From: Dipteris shenzhenensis
Taxonomy: Eukaryota; Polypodiophyta; Polypodiopsida; Gleicheniales
Direction: 5' to 3' (one strand)
Assembly: GCA_047967505.1 (NCBI GenBank)
Contig: CM106540.1
Length of the DNA: 64,000 nucleotides
The notes under the pieces are model-generated. The model did no database searches, was not told the origin of the DNA, and was given only the letters and a program-made list of their open reading frames with translations. Both the position numbers and the translations under genes were made by a program. Of this stretch, positions 10,101 through 20,260 are shown one piece after another; positions within the stretch are counted from its first letter, which is position 1, and each line of letters opens with the position of its first letter.

Positions 10101-10640
10101 ATACCACTTTTGAACAGCCTTCACCTTGCGTAGCCAAGGCCTTCCCAAAATCAATGGATAAGCACGTGCATTTAGCTTAGTAGGCCTAGATCACGTGAAA
10201 AGTAGTCAACACACAAATTCCACATACATCCACTTCTAGATTCTTCACAACTCCCAAGGTCTTTACCCTAGTGTTGTCAACCAATTTGATGCGATAAGGA
10301 GAGGCAGTACTAGAGTATTTCAAATCAACATCTATCATGGTGTTCTCACTCATGACGTTAATCGATGCACCTCCATCAATGTAAACATTAGAAATAACTT
10401 GACCATCAATGATCACATCAATCATAGGTACATCATCACGAACCTCTATATCTACCTTTTGAACAACAGGAATGACACTTTTCTTCTATTTCTTCTTTGA
10501 CACTCTTGTGCTTGCTAGCTTTCCCCATTCTTTCCGCAGCTTTGGAGACAAAGCAAGTAATTGACCAAAGGTGATATGAGCTTCCTTTTCTTTAAGTTCA
10601 GACAACAAGTCATAGCTTCCAATGCCTTGTCCTAAAGGAA
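10101..10640 (-). pseudogene. gypsy retropepsin (aspartic protease), second copy with intact active-site box
   Basis: The translation includes VDVIIDGQVISNVYIDGGAS and INVMSENTMIDVDL. The DGGAS box is the plant gypsy version of the D-T/S-G active site. The upstream frame near 10430-10620 carries FGQLLALSPKL-like sequence shared with the other copy. The protease cleaves Gag-Pol in the particle. Compare the first copy at 13500-14168, where the box is missing. Confidence 0.85.
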
Positions 10641-10655
10641 AGTCTGACTGGATAA

Positions 10656-11754
10656 TTATTCTTCTAGATGCCCTCTTTTTCTTAATACAGCATTCTTCTT
10701 CCGGACGTTCTCATCTACTTCTTCCTTGCTTTCTTCTACTTCTTTTGCTTTACCACGCCCCCGTTTAGCCATCATTACCTCTCTTTCCTCATTTCCTGAA
10801 GAAGCTTCTAATAAGGATACTTGTTTTTCTTCTTTCTTTCTCAATCTAGGACACCTGGGCTGATAGTGACCTTTTTCATTACATTCATAGCAAGTGACCC
10901 CACTCTTATCTCGAGGCCTACTATCCTCACTCTTTGGTGTTCTAGGTTGTCGTGCATTAACCAAATGCAATGTCAAATCAGCAAACTCTACCATCAATTA
11001 GGAGATTTTATGATCTAACTCAGAGGACTTTGGTACCTAAGGAGTGCCCATTACCTCCACCTTAGAAGTTGAAGATGTTGAAGACACAAAATAGGATTTG
11101 ATCTTTAGAGAAAGTTCTTTCTTGGCCGCAATGTGAAGTGCCTCTACATATGTTGTTGGATATTTACTCATTACTTTTGAGTGAAGACGAGGATCCAAAG
11201 CCATTACTCATTACCTCCACCTTAGAAGTTGATGCTGTTAAAGACACAAAAGAGGATTCGATCTTTAGAGAAGGTTCTTTCTTGGTCGCAATGCAAAGTG
11301 CCTCCACATATGTTGTTGAATCTTTACTCATTACTTTTGAGCGAAGACGAGGATCCAAAGCCATACCACATATGCTCATCTTTTAGTGCTCCATCCCTAC
11401 GAGACTTTGAGGGGCCAATGATGCAGATGCCATAGCTCACAAAGCTACCCTTTCATACTTTGTTCATAAAGTTTCATATCAAATTGCCAATGCAGAGACC
11501 ATCTCACCCTCTCCTTGATAGAACCGGTACAACTGCAACATCAAAGCATTTGGCAGCTCCACTGCCCCAAATCTTTGCTTCGTTGAAGCCACCACTTGGT
11601 CCCATTCCTCCTTGCTAGAGTCTAGCAAGGGCTCATGCCAACTCAAGGCTACACCTTCAAGAAAATCAAGCAAAATCTTCACTCGATCCTTCATGGACCA
11701 TCTCTCTTGACCTTCAGAATTCATCAAGACTATCCCCCGACTCCTTGTTGGCAT
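10656..11754 (-). pseudogene. gypsy gag, second copy, fused at its start to an RNase H fragment
   Basis: The frame at 11754-11479 begins RGIVLMNSEGQE, which belongs to the second RNase H. It then switches to RVKILLDFLEGVALSWHEPL and VVASTKQRFGAVELPNA, the Retrotrans_gag domain. Downstream, 10997-10656 carries the zinc knuckle CYECNEKGHYQPRCPRL (CX2CX4HX4C) and a lysine-rich tail. The region 11049-11368 is a 160-base tandem duplication. The gag-RNase H fusion point lies near 11700. Confidence 0.85.
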
Positions 11755-12299
11755 GGACTAAAAGCCCCATCAAAATACAAAACAAAAGCTATTGGTGGTG
11801 TATCCCTTTCATCTTTAATGTTCTCCTTTCTTTTCTTCTCCTAGATCCTCCCATCTTGTGAGCAAATCTGCCATAGTGGACCTAGTGGTATTTTCGGTGA
11901 CAAAAGAGAAAGAGAACTCTTGAAGATCTGACAAAACCATGTTGCAAATCTCCCCCCAGGATTAGGCTTACAAACTAGATATGCTAATACAAAATGAGAG
12001 GTAAGCAAGAAAAATGGTCGAGGTAATAAATAGCAGCGAAACTTTCTGACTGAAAACACCAAAGGGAGAGCTTGTTGCTCCATTTCTTCATACCTTGCTT
12101 CCACTTGTGTAAGCTATCGGCTGGCATAATAGATGGGTTGCATTCTACCTGCCTCTCCTTTTTGTAGCAATACAGCACCAACTGAATGCAAAGATACACT
12201 TGGATTTACATAAAAGTCTTGAGACCAATCAGGGGGCTTCAATATTGGGCCCTTACTCATGGCCTCCTTAAGTTGCTGAAAAGACTCTTGTTGCTCCAC
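11700..12299 (-). pseudogene. gypsy-type RNase H and start of the second RNase H
   Basis: The frame reads FQQLKEAMSKGPILKPPDW, VNPSVSLHSVGAVLLQKG and IYYASR, the connection and RNase H start of gypsy polymerases. After a stop it continues ARYEEMEQQALPLVFSVRKF and FFLLTSHFVLAYL. The original D of the S/TDH motif appears as LTSH, an additional loss. The block 11700-11840 matches the start of the second RNase H (9301-9480) before the sequence jumps into the second gag copy. Confidence 0.8.
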
Positions 12300-12451
12300 A
12301 ACCCATTGGAAAGAAGTTCATGGGATGCCTATCTCTGTGAAATCATCACAAGAGCATTGATAATACTTGCTTTTTCCTAGAATTCTGTGAACACAGTGAC
12401 ACTCTTAGGACTTGGCAATGCCTTGATTACTTGAACCTTGTCAGGATCCAT

Positions 12452-13051
12452 TTACAATCCTTCTTTAGACATAATATGCCCCAACAAGACTACTATTGTT
12501 TGAGCCAAATGACACTTGCTAGGATTTAGACACCCTTTTGCTTCATCAATCCTAGCTAAAGCCATCTTTAACTTCTCCATGTGATCTGTGTGCTGAGAAT
12601 AAATGCAAAAATCATCCAAAAACACCCTTATGTACTTTCGTAAGTAAGTCTCAAGCACTTGACACATGAACCTTTGAAATGTAGCTGTGCATTGTCAATC
12701 CAAAAGGCATCACTCTGTAAGAAAAAACTCCCCAAGGTGTGACAAATGATGTTTTCTTTTGATCTTCTTCTTGAATATGAATTTGAAAGTACCAGAATAC
12801 CCATCACATATAGAATACATCTCATGCCCTGCTACTTGGTCTAGTATTTCATCTTGGAATGGCAAAGGAAAATGATTCCTCTTAGTACATGCATTCAAAG
12901 GATGAAAGTCCACACAAACCCGCCACTTATTTCCTTTCTTTGGTGTGACAACTACAAGAGATATCCATTCTGAATCATCAACAGGAAAATTGAATCCCAC
13001 CTCTTTCTTAAGTGCCTCAGATTGGATCACCCTGTCTTCAGCATTGCACAA
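12452..13051 (-). pseudogene. gypsy reverse transcriptase
   Basis: From 13051 the frame gives WISLVVVTPKKGNKWRVCVD, FHPLNACTKRNHFPLPFQDE and YSICDGYSG (motif A Asp). From 12667 it gives YIRVFLDDFCIYSQHTDHM, the YxDD box in its FLDD form, and CHLAQTIVVLLGHIMSKEGL. The catalytic residues are therefore present, but about 100 codons between motifs A and C are in shifted frames or stopped. This is the only RT in the element, because the second gag-pol block lacks one. Confidence 0.9.
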
Positions 13052-13163
13052 TTGGCTTGCTTTCTGGCTTCAACTCAATCTTGTGCTCCACAAGAGAGAC
13101 TGGTCGAACCTGTGAATAGCTTGTTGCAAAGAGATATGGGAAATCATCTAGCATATCCAAGTA

Positions 13164-13484
13164 TTAGAGCTTCTCACTACCTGCTGATAGAGAGTCAACA
13201 AGAGGCTCTTCATTGCATTGGCATGGTATAGTGTGCTCCACATCCTCCACATGAACTGTCTCTATAGGATCTTCTTGAACCACCACCTTGTTCCCTCTTG
13301 ATTCATCCCAATCAGCACCAAGACAAAAACCAAAGGCCACTCCTTCCACCTCACCCTCTGAGCTAGACTCCTCAGAGCTACACCCTATCTCTTCTTCTTC
13401 ATCGATTAAGTCAAACTCTCTGATGTTGAAGACTCCTCCTTGACAACTTCCTTTTTGTGATGTTGTAGCACACCTTCTTATCAT
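13164..13484 (-). pseudogene. acidic linker, first copy
   Basis: This 106-codon frame between protease and RT is rich in Asp and Glu (IDEEEEIGCSSEESSSEGE). It matches the second copy at 9837-10100. Such linkers are unstructured parts of Tat polyproteins, and I assign no activity. Confidence 0.7.
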
Positions 13485-13499
13485 TTCCCTACAAAATCA

Positions 13500-14168
13500 A
13501 TTCTCCAGTATCCCACTTTTGAATAGCCTTCACCTTGCATAGCCAAGGCCTTCCCAAAATCAATGGATAGGCATGTGCATCTGGCTTGGTAGGGATCACC
13601 TGAAAAGTAGTCGATACACAAATTCCACATGATTCTTCACAACTCCCAAGGTCTTTACCCTAATGTTGTCAGCCAATTTGATGCGATAAGGAGAGATAGT
13701 ACTAAAGTATTTTTAATCAACATCTATCATGGTCTTCTCAATGTAAACATTAGAAATCACTTGACCATCAATGATCACATCAACCACAGGTACATCATCA
13801 CGAACCTCTATATCTACCCTTTGAACAACAGGAATGGTACTTTTCTTCTTTGACACTCTTGTGCTTGCTAGCTTTCCCCATTCCTTCTGTAGTTTTGGAG
13901 ACAAAGCAAGTAATTGACCAAAGGTGATATGAGCTTCCTTTTCTTTAACATCGAACAACAAGTCATAGCTTCCAATGCCTTGTCCTAAAGGAAAGTCTAA
14001 TTGGCTAATTATCCTTCTAGATGTGCTCTTTTTCTTAATACGGCATTCCTCTTCTTGATCTTCCTCATCTACTTCTTCCTTTCTTTCTTCTTCTTCTTTT
14101 ACTTTACCATGCCCCCGTTTAGCCATCATTACCTCTCTTTCCTCATCACCTGAAGAAGCTTCTAACAA
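13500..14168 (-). pseudogene. gypsy retropepsin, first copy, active-site box deleted
   Basis: The 151-codon frame contains a charged N-terminal part, LLFDVKEKEAHITFGQLLAL and VVDVIIDGQVISNVYIEKTM. Against the second copy it lacks about 30 bases that encode the DGGASINVMS box, so the reading frame is kept but the catalytic Asp is gone. The deletion maps near 13738-13742. Confidence 0.85.
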
Positions 14169-14194
14169 GGATACTTATTTTTCTTCCTTCTTTC

Positions 14195-14894
14195 TCAATC
14201 TAGGACACTCGGGGCAATAGTGACCTCTTTCATTACATTCATAGCAAGTGACCCCACTCTTATCTCGAGGTCTATCTTCACTCTTTGGTTCTCTAGTTGT
14301 CGTGCATTAACCAAATGCAATTTCAAATCAGCAAACTCTGCCATCAATTGGGAGATATTATGATCTAACTCAGAGGACTTTGGTACCTGAGGAGTGCCCA
14401 TTACCTCCATCTTAGAAGTTAAAGCTGTTGAAGACACAAAAGAGGATTCAATCTTTAGAGAAGCTTCTTTCTTGGTCGCAATGTGAAGTGCCTCCACGTA
14501 TGTTGTTGGATCTTTATTCATTACTTTTGAGTGAAGACACGAGGCTCCAAAGCCATAATAAATTTGCTCATCTTTAAGTGATGAGACTTTGAGGGGTCGA
14601 TGATGCAAATGCCACACCTCACAAAGCTGCACTTTCATACTTTGTCCATAAAGTTTCATATCGGATTGCCAAAGTAGAGACCATCTCACCCTCTCCTTGA
14701 TAGAACCGGTCCAACTGCAACATCAAAGCATTTGGTGACTCCACTACCCCAAATCTCTGCTTCATTGTAGCCACCACTTGGTCCCATTCCTCCTTGCTAG
14801 AGTTTGGCAAGGCCTCATGCCAACTCAAGGCTACACCTTCAAGAAAATCAGGTAAAATCTCCACCCAATCCTTCATGCCCAAACAAGATCCCAC
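14195..14894 (-). pseudogene. gypsy gag, first copy
   Basis: The frame from 14894 gives MGSCLGMKDWVEILPDFLEG and VALSWHEALPNSSKEEWDQV, then FGVVESPNALMLQLDRFYQG, the Retrotrans_gag domain. The next frame (14689-14195) holds the remainder, with the zinc-knuckle Cys residues out of frame near 14210-14260. It sits directly downstream of the element's 5' LTR and leader, the expected gag position. Confidence 0.85.
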
Positions 14895-15509
14895 AGAGCC
14901 TTAGTATACCAAGACCAACTTATTATGCATAACCACTTGTTGAAAACCCTCCACAATGTGATCCTCAATAAAATCTTCAAAAATAAGTGACTAACCAACA
15001 CCATGAAAACATTGTGTATACATGCATTCAAGAATCACCCTTCTCACAATTGGAAGTGCACATAATAGCTTCAAGATATTGTACTCTTCATCATTTACAT
15101 AGCAAAAGAAGTTGAAAGCATTGAGAATCACCACTCCATTGTTATAGTCAAAAACTACCCAAAGACTCAACTCTTCTTCACACAAAGCTGCTAGTGCATG
15201 AAACAATCCCCAATCTATCATTGTGCCTACTGCTAACATTGTTGATTCACCAATATACTCAAGAGTGCAAACATAAAGGATATGATCATAATGACAGTGT
15301 GAATAGCTTGAGCATCCCCTTCACAATCTTCTAGTTCTCTTAATCAGGCTGCAATCTCTTCTAACAAAGTTCTTCCAAGCATCTTCTTTATCACATCAGA
15401 AAACACATGCCTATACTAGGAAAGACATCCAATCAAGAACACCTGAGATCATTTAGTAAGGTGGGATGAATCCAATACCAAACGTACCCAAAATCTCCAC
15501 CAAAATGAT
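14895..15509 (-). other. Tat element leader with candidate primer-binding site
   Basis: About 615 bases separate the LTR from gag. Six bases inside the LTR edge the minus strand reads TGGTGGAGATTTTGGG, a TGG-starting candidate primer site. I cannot assign its tRNA. The ORF at 15239-14991 shows no domain. Confidence 0.5.
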
Positions 15510-17413
15510 GTGACATGAAGTTGGGGGTAATAAACTTCACGCACCTCTTCACTTCCTACTACTTTCAAACTGAGTGTGAGAGATATTTATCACTGGAAAA
15601 GGGACATTAAAAAGAAGATTTTATACCAAGAGACCACACCATACTTTCCTCCCTTAGATAAGAATGAAGATGGTAACATCCCAAGTGATGTTGCGCTCAA
15701 GCATAGGGAGAAGGAAAGGATCAACCGAGGCCATAATCTCAACAAGCCGATCTAAGCTAAAGAGAAGAGCAATACGTTGTTAAAAGAAGATCTTGTGGCT
15801 CAACATAACATGAATTGATATATATAGAAGTTTGAAGGGGCTGATTGGGTCAGATGGGTAGGTTCCAAGGAAACATTGCACCTCCTTCATAGACACCTTT
15901 ACACTTAGCTCAAAACACTCTCTGAACTATCATAAGACACAGAGACCCATAACTTTCCACATAGACATGATATAAAATATTCAAACACATATCCAAATGC
16001 AACCTTGAAATGGACTTTTCTCTCATATAAGTTTCATAAAAAACAGAGAAGCAGTCGAAAAGATATGGGTAGTTTACTGGACGGGGGTAAAAACTATCTA
16101 AAAAAGAAATAGTCACACATAGAGAGTCATAGATTTTTGGTTTGAAATCTAATACAATAACTGAAGACATAAGATGATACTCCTTGAAGAGAGCTTTGTG
16201 CTAATATAAGTTTCTCCCAAATCGGACCACTGAGCGAAAAGTTATGAGCAAAATACTGACAGGGGGTCAAACTATCATGAAAAACACCTACTTCTACTGG
16301 TGCCGACTTGGGAGAATACTATCTCCATGCTTAAACTTCATCAACGATCCAAGTCCCATAGAGGTCACCTAGGAGGGAAGGAAGAGCCCCCTTTGTGGCT
16401 TGGGAAATAGATAAACCATGTATGTGCAATGAGTAGTGGAATAGACAACACTTCTGAGCACTTTGGAAGAGAAAGCAATGGAAAAAGGGAAGAGACACTC
16501 AAGAGAGAGAACCTGAGGTGAACTTCATTACCAATAGAGTGAGAATCCACTCCAATGCAAATCAAAATACTACAAACACAAGGAAGAAGAAGAGGTTTCA
16601 TACATACAAGAGGGAGCAGAAGCTCCAAGACTACTCATAGAGAGAGAATAAGCTAGAGAGATATGGACTCAAGAGTCTACATAAGAGAATATCTACAAGA
16701 GGGAGAGAAGGCTCATGGAACAAGCTTGAGGAGACTAGAGCTACAGCAACATGAGGCCTAACAGTGGAAGATATGTTGAACAAGGGAGAGGAGGGCTCCT
16801 TTTGTAGAAATTTTGTCACCCTCCTTCACCCATTTACAATTGCTGCCTATAGATTCTTTTCCCCATCAATCACATAAGCCCGTATGTTACCATCCATGTC
16901 CTTTTTGGCTACTCTTGCCATGTGTCCCATCAAAATATGCTCAAGACTCTTAAAATATTGAGAAAGTCAAGAGTCTCCTTACATGGAGCCCATAGGGACC
17001 CTCTGTTTTTGATATGTCCACATCCTCCTTATTCCACATGGGAATTCTAGAAGGATTCCTCTTGACTCCACACTCCTCCACATGCCTTCCACACGCTTGG
17101 CATGTGGCCTCTCTTATATTATTGGAACACATAGACATGAGCCCACCTCTTAACATGACTCACTCTTCCTATTTTCTAAAACCCCATAATATCCCATATA
17201 CAAATAACTCTCACCCCATACCAAGGTATTTATAATTCATACATATGGTATTTACAATGATCCATTCCACTCATCCTCTCAATCCCATACAATATCTTAG
17301 AAAATAGAAACAAGTGAGAGCCGCTAGGCTATCACTTAATACTCAAACTCTTATCAAACACAGAAGAAAACAATACCAATGCCAAATAAAAAATATAAAT
17401 TTTAAACATCACA
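15510..17413 (-). repeat. 5' LTR (copy C) of the Tat element, 1904 bp
   Basis: The left edge is TGTGACATGAAG and the right edge CATCACA, giving minus-strand TGTGATG to GTCACA. This is the longest copy in the window and serves as the reference for the others. It contains the degraded U3 ORF (17156-16950) and a mutated TATA region near 16798-16806. Numerous ORFs inside it on both strands are not separate genes. Confidence 0.9.
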
Positions 17414-17929
17414 CCACCCTTATCTAACTTAACAACCTTTCTTAAGTCATATCTATAAGATTTTAGGAGCTCCCCCATGTGCATAATCATGGCACCTCAC
17501 TCATCCATGCACTTGTGGATGGTTTGGGAAGGCTGCACACAGGAAGGTGGATGCACACCAACTTACCATATGGTAGGATACCAAGCGTAAGTTGCCATAA
17601 GAAAATCTGTTGATGATGAAGTGGGAGTTATTGTAAAAAATGCAACGATTGTTGAAAATTGTTGAAGTAATTAACGTGGATACATTATTATTTTCATACT
17701 TTGAAGTTGAATTGTAAATGCAACATCTACTCCACTTAAATAGGGACTACTCGAGGAACTTTCATAAGGGATCATAGTTTGCAAATGATAATTTTGTAAC
17801 ATCCTGTGGTCAACTTGCAAAATTAGGAATAAGTGCAATTGTTGAAGTAATTATTATTGTCATACTTTGAAGTGGAAGTGTAATTTAGTTTCACCATACA
17901 CACCATAACAAAATTAGTTTCACCATACA
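17414..17929. other. flank of the Tat element, no gene seen
   Basis: AT-rich sequence. Two related stretches near 17661-17720 and 17838-17890 share GTTGAAGTAATTA and CATACTTTGAAGT. No coding domain was recognised. Confidence 0.5.
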
Positions 17930-19680
17930 TCAATTAAGCTTAGGATTGTTACAAATGTAAAGGATAGGCATAATTTGAGAGCATATACCCATATAACATA
18001 GATTTGATGGTCTATTGCTATCCAGTTTGATGAATCTTGATACTTTAAATGGGAGGGAATCCTTCTTATCATATTTGAGGATGATGAATGTTCCATTATG
18101 TCTAGATGTAATAATGATCTCTGTGCTAAGAAATTTAGTGCTGGTACCAACTATGCAACCATTCTCTAACCGACAAAATGTTGTGGTGTCAGTGATAATC
18201 TCCACAAAATCCAGAGGGTAAATAAAAATCACCATGGGAGAAAAACTTCATCGGATTAGGTATATTGATCATGCAAATTTCATCGATATATCTAAAGGGA
18301 CACTGAAACCATTTTTCAGAATATCCCATTTGCCTTGTTTGGCAAGATTAATGCAGAATTTGTACTCAAAGTAGAATAGGTATAGATTGCACCAAATAGG
18401 TGAGCACGATAAGCCCATAGGAATTCCCATCTTCTACCTCCATGTCATGTTGTCTAGTTGTACGTACATTTTTTAGATAAGCCAAGAATTAATTTTAATG
18501 ACAATTTCCATATCATAGCTTAAGTCATGTCCCTTTGTCATGGTCCATCTTCCTTCAAAGGGAGAATGGGGCATCTTTTGAAAAGAGATGAAATTGAAGT
18601 TACTATCCCTGAATGCCATAGTGATTATCTTACTAATGATGTCAACTAGACCATTTTCTCCTTCTAGAGGAATGTAACATTGTGCTATGTCCACAGAAAA
18701 AATACTGAATATTTTGTCGAGAAGATTTAGAGTGTAGTCGTAAAGGGATTCAATCCCCTACCAAAAGAGCATTTAACACCACATCTAAGAAAGAGCTCAT
18801 GCTAAGTTTTAGCACATTTATTTTTAAGTTGTGAGATGCATGTTTTTAGTAAGCATGTATTGATAAGTCCGATCATCTGTGCATCCAGCAACGTTGGTAA
18901 TCCATTTAAAAGTGTTTTTATGGGCTTTGTATATACCCATAATAAATGGCAACTTTGTGGATAAATGTGTCATGGAAAATAAATGGAGTTCGACCTCTAT
19001 CTTAATCTCCAAATTCAATGTACTTATACTAAGTCTCCCGTATGCCGAGTCATGGGCAAATTTCCAACATACCAATGCCACATTATTAGAAGCTTTGTCG
19101 ATTCCATGCATGAAAAAATGTTCATTAAGATTACTTAACTTTTCCCAAAAGTGTTTATCACTCCATATATTCTTCATAAACCTCTTATGCTTGGGTAACT
19201 TTCTATATCGGTTCCACAACCAATCATATGAGAATTTTTTGAAAATTTGTAAATTAGCATGTAGGGATATGCCAAGTAAGTGGCACAATTTTTTCCAAGC
19301 TTGTTCAAGAGCTTTATGGGCATCTCACACACAAGGTCTTTTAACTGGTATGTGGTTAAATCCCTTCATGAGCTCACATCTTAACGGTTCGTAATCAACA
19401 ATACTTAAATCACAAGTGACCACATGACCCCATTTACTATCGATAAATTTTTCAAATTTGTGGCACGAGCATTGCAATTCAGTACTATCCCAAAGGGTTT
19501 CCTTTGGAGAATAAACATATCCCAGTAAATTTTTGTGGAGTTTCCACGTAAATAAGATTCCATCAAAGATAGTATTATCCACCATTACTTTGCATAATTC
19601 ACAGGCACTTAGAAAAGAGTCTCTCAAAATTATGCCTTCTAGTAGTGGCTCTACTTTGGGCTTGTAGATGGCGGTGAACT
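17930..19680 (-). pseudogene. Penelope-like element reverse transcriptase, degraded
   Basis: On the minus strand 19627-19325 reads CSCHKFEKFIDSKWGHVVTC with DLSIVDYEPLR, the conserved N-terminal block of Penelope-like RTs. The 19288-18824 frame gives GIDKASNNVALVCWKF and LPFIMGIYKAHK (the P..Y.l.K.HK box). The 18694 frame gives DIAQCYIPLEGENGL (motif A Asp). Near 18430 is GIPMGLSCSPIWCNLYLFYF (motif B). Near 18270 is FRYIDEICMINI, where the YxDD box appears as IDE. The tail includes EIITDTTT and SRFIKLDSNRPSNLCY. Several frameshifts and stops make it dead. No GIY-YIG endonuclease was recognised on either side. Which PLE subgroup it belongs to needs a tree. Confidence 0.75.
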
Positions 19681-19714
19681 AGATGCAGCCCCTACACTTG
19701 TAGCAGTCATAGTG

Positions 19715-20260
19715 ATAGATTGTTTTGATGGCTTTTCTTTTGCTTGGAGTATTTCTCTCCAACCACTGGCAGGTTGAAGGCTGCCTACACCATGTCCTCA
19801 TTGATTTGGTAGTGGTGGGGATTGCCTGCTACACGTAGGACACCAATGTTGGTGTTGCTATCGTATACCTTGACGAATTTTGCCAGTAGTTTCATGTCCA
19901 GGTGGCATGGGAGACGAGTGGCTATTCTGCCCAAGCCTGCAAAGTTGAGTGCCTCCACAACTGCCAGGTTTTGGAGAGCGGCGTATGCTACTGCTGTATG
20001 GTAGTGGAGGGTGTAGTCATGGCCCTCGTATGCAAAGCATGTGTATCACACAAGCATTTAGCTCTTGGAGCCATGCTTCTCCAAGTGGCGAGTGTGCTTG
20101 TGAACACACAATTTTGTACTCGCTTACGGTCGGCACCGAGGTGTGCTTTTGTGTCCTCATGGGAGGTGTGCCTATCGTAGTTGGTGGATCTTCTTGAGTG
20201 GCATGCCTAGTGGAAGTTTCTTCACCTTGTAAGTCTTCCACGGGTATCTTGGCCAGCATG
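19715..20260 (-). pseudogene. unrecognised minus-strand ORF, probably transposon-derived
   Basis: From about 20030 the minus strand encodes YEGHDYTLHYHTAVAYAALQ, then FAGLGRIATRLPCHLDMKLL and KVYDSNTNIGVLRVAGNPHH, then one stop, then AAFNLPVVGEKYSKQKK. Codon choice and composition look coding, unlike the overlapping plus-strand frames. An adjoining frame (20259-20017) supplies a Thr/Pro-rich N-terminal part. I do not recognise the family. The layout, a conserved globular piece beside low-complexity sequence, recalls N-terminal proteins of plant transposons. It lies immediately upstream of the Penelope-like RT on the same strand, so a link is possible but unproven. Confidence 0.45.

Larger units (their letters stand above)
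6158..17413 (-). mobile_element. chimeric Tat-type Ty3/gypsy retrotransposon with duplicated gag-protease
   Basis: The element is bounded by LTRs starting TGTGAC and ending GTCACA. The 4-base CCAC occurs directly outside both ends (6154-6157 and 17414-17417), a candidate target-site duplication. Minus-strand order is LTR, gag, protease, linker, RT, gypsy RNase H, part of a second RNase H, then again gag, protease and linker, then second RNase H (itself partly duplicated), integrase, polypurine tract and LTR. The second, archaeal-type RNase H after the gypsy one is a hallmark of the Tat/Ogre lineage. Stops, frameshifts and deletions occur throughout, so it cannot be autonomous. Confidence 0.85.

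Noticed and set aside
19822-20197. Three overlapping plus-strand frames of 60-92 codons
   Set aside because: They overlap a better coding frame on the minus strand (19715-20260) and show no motif.
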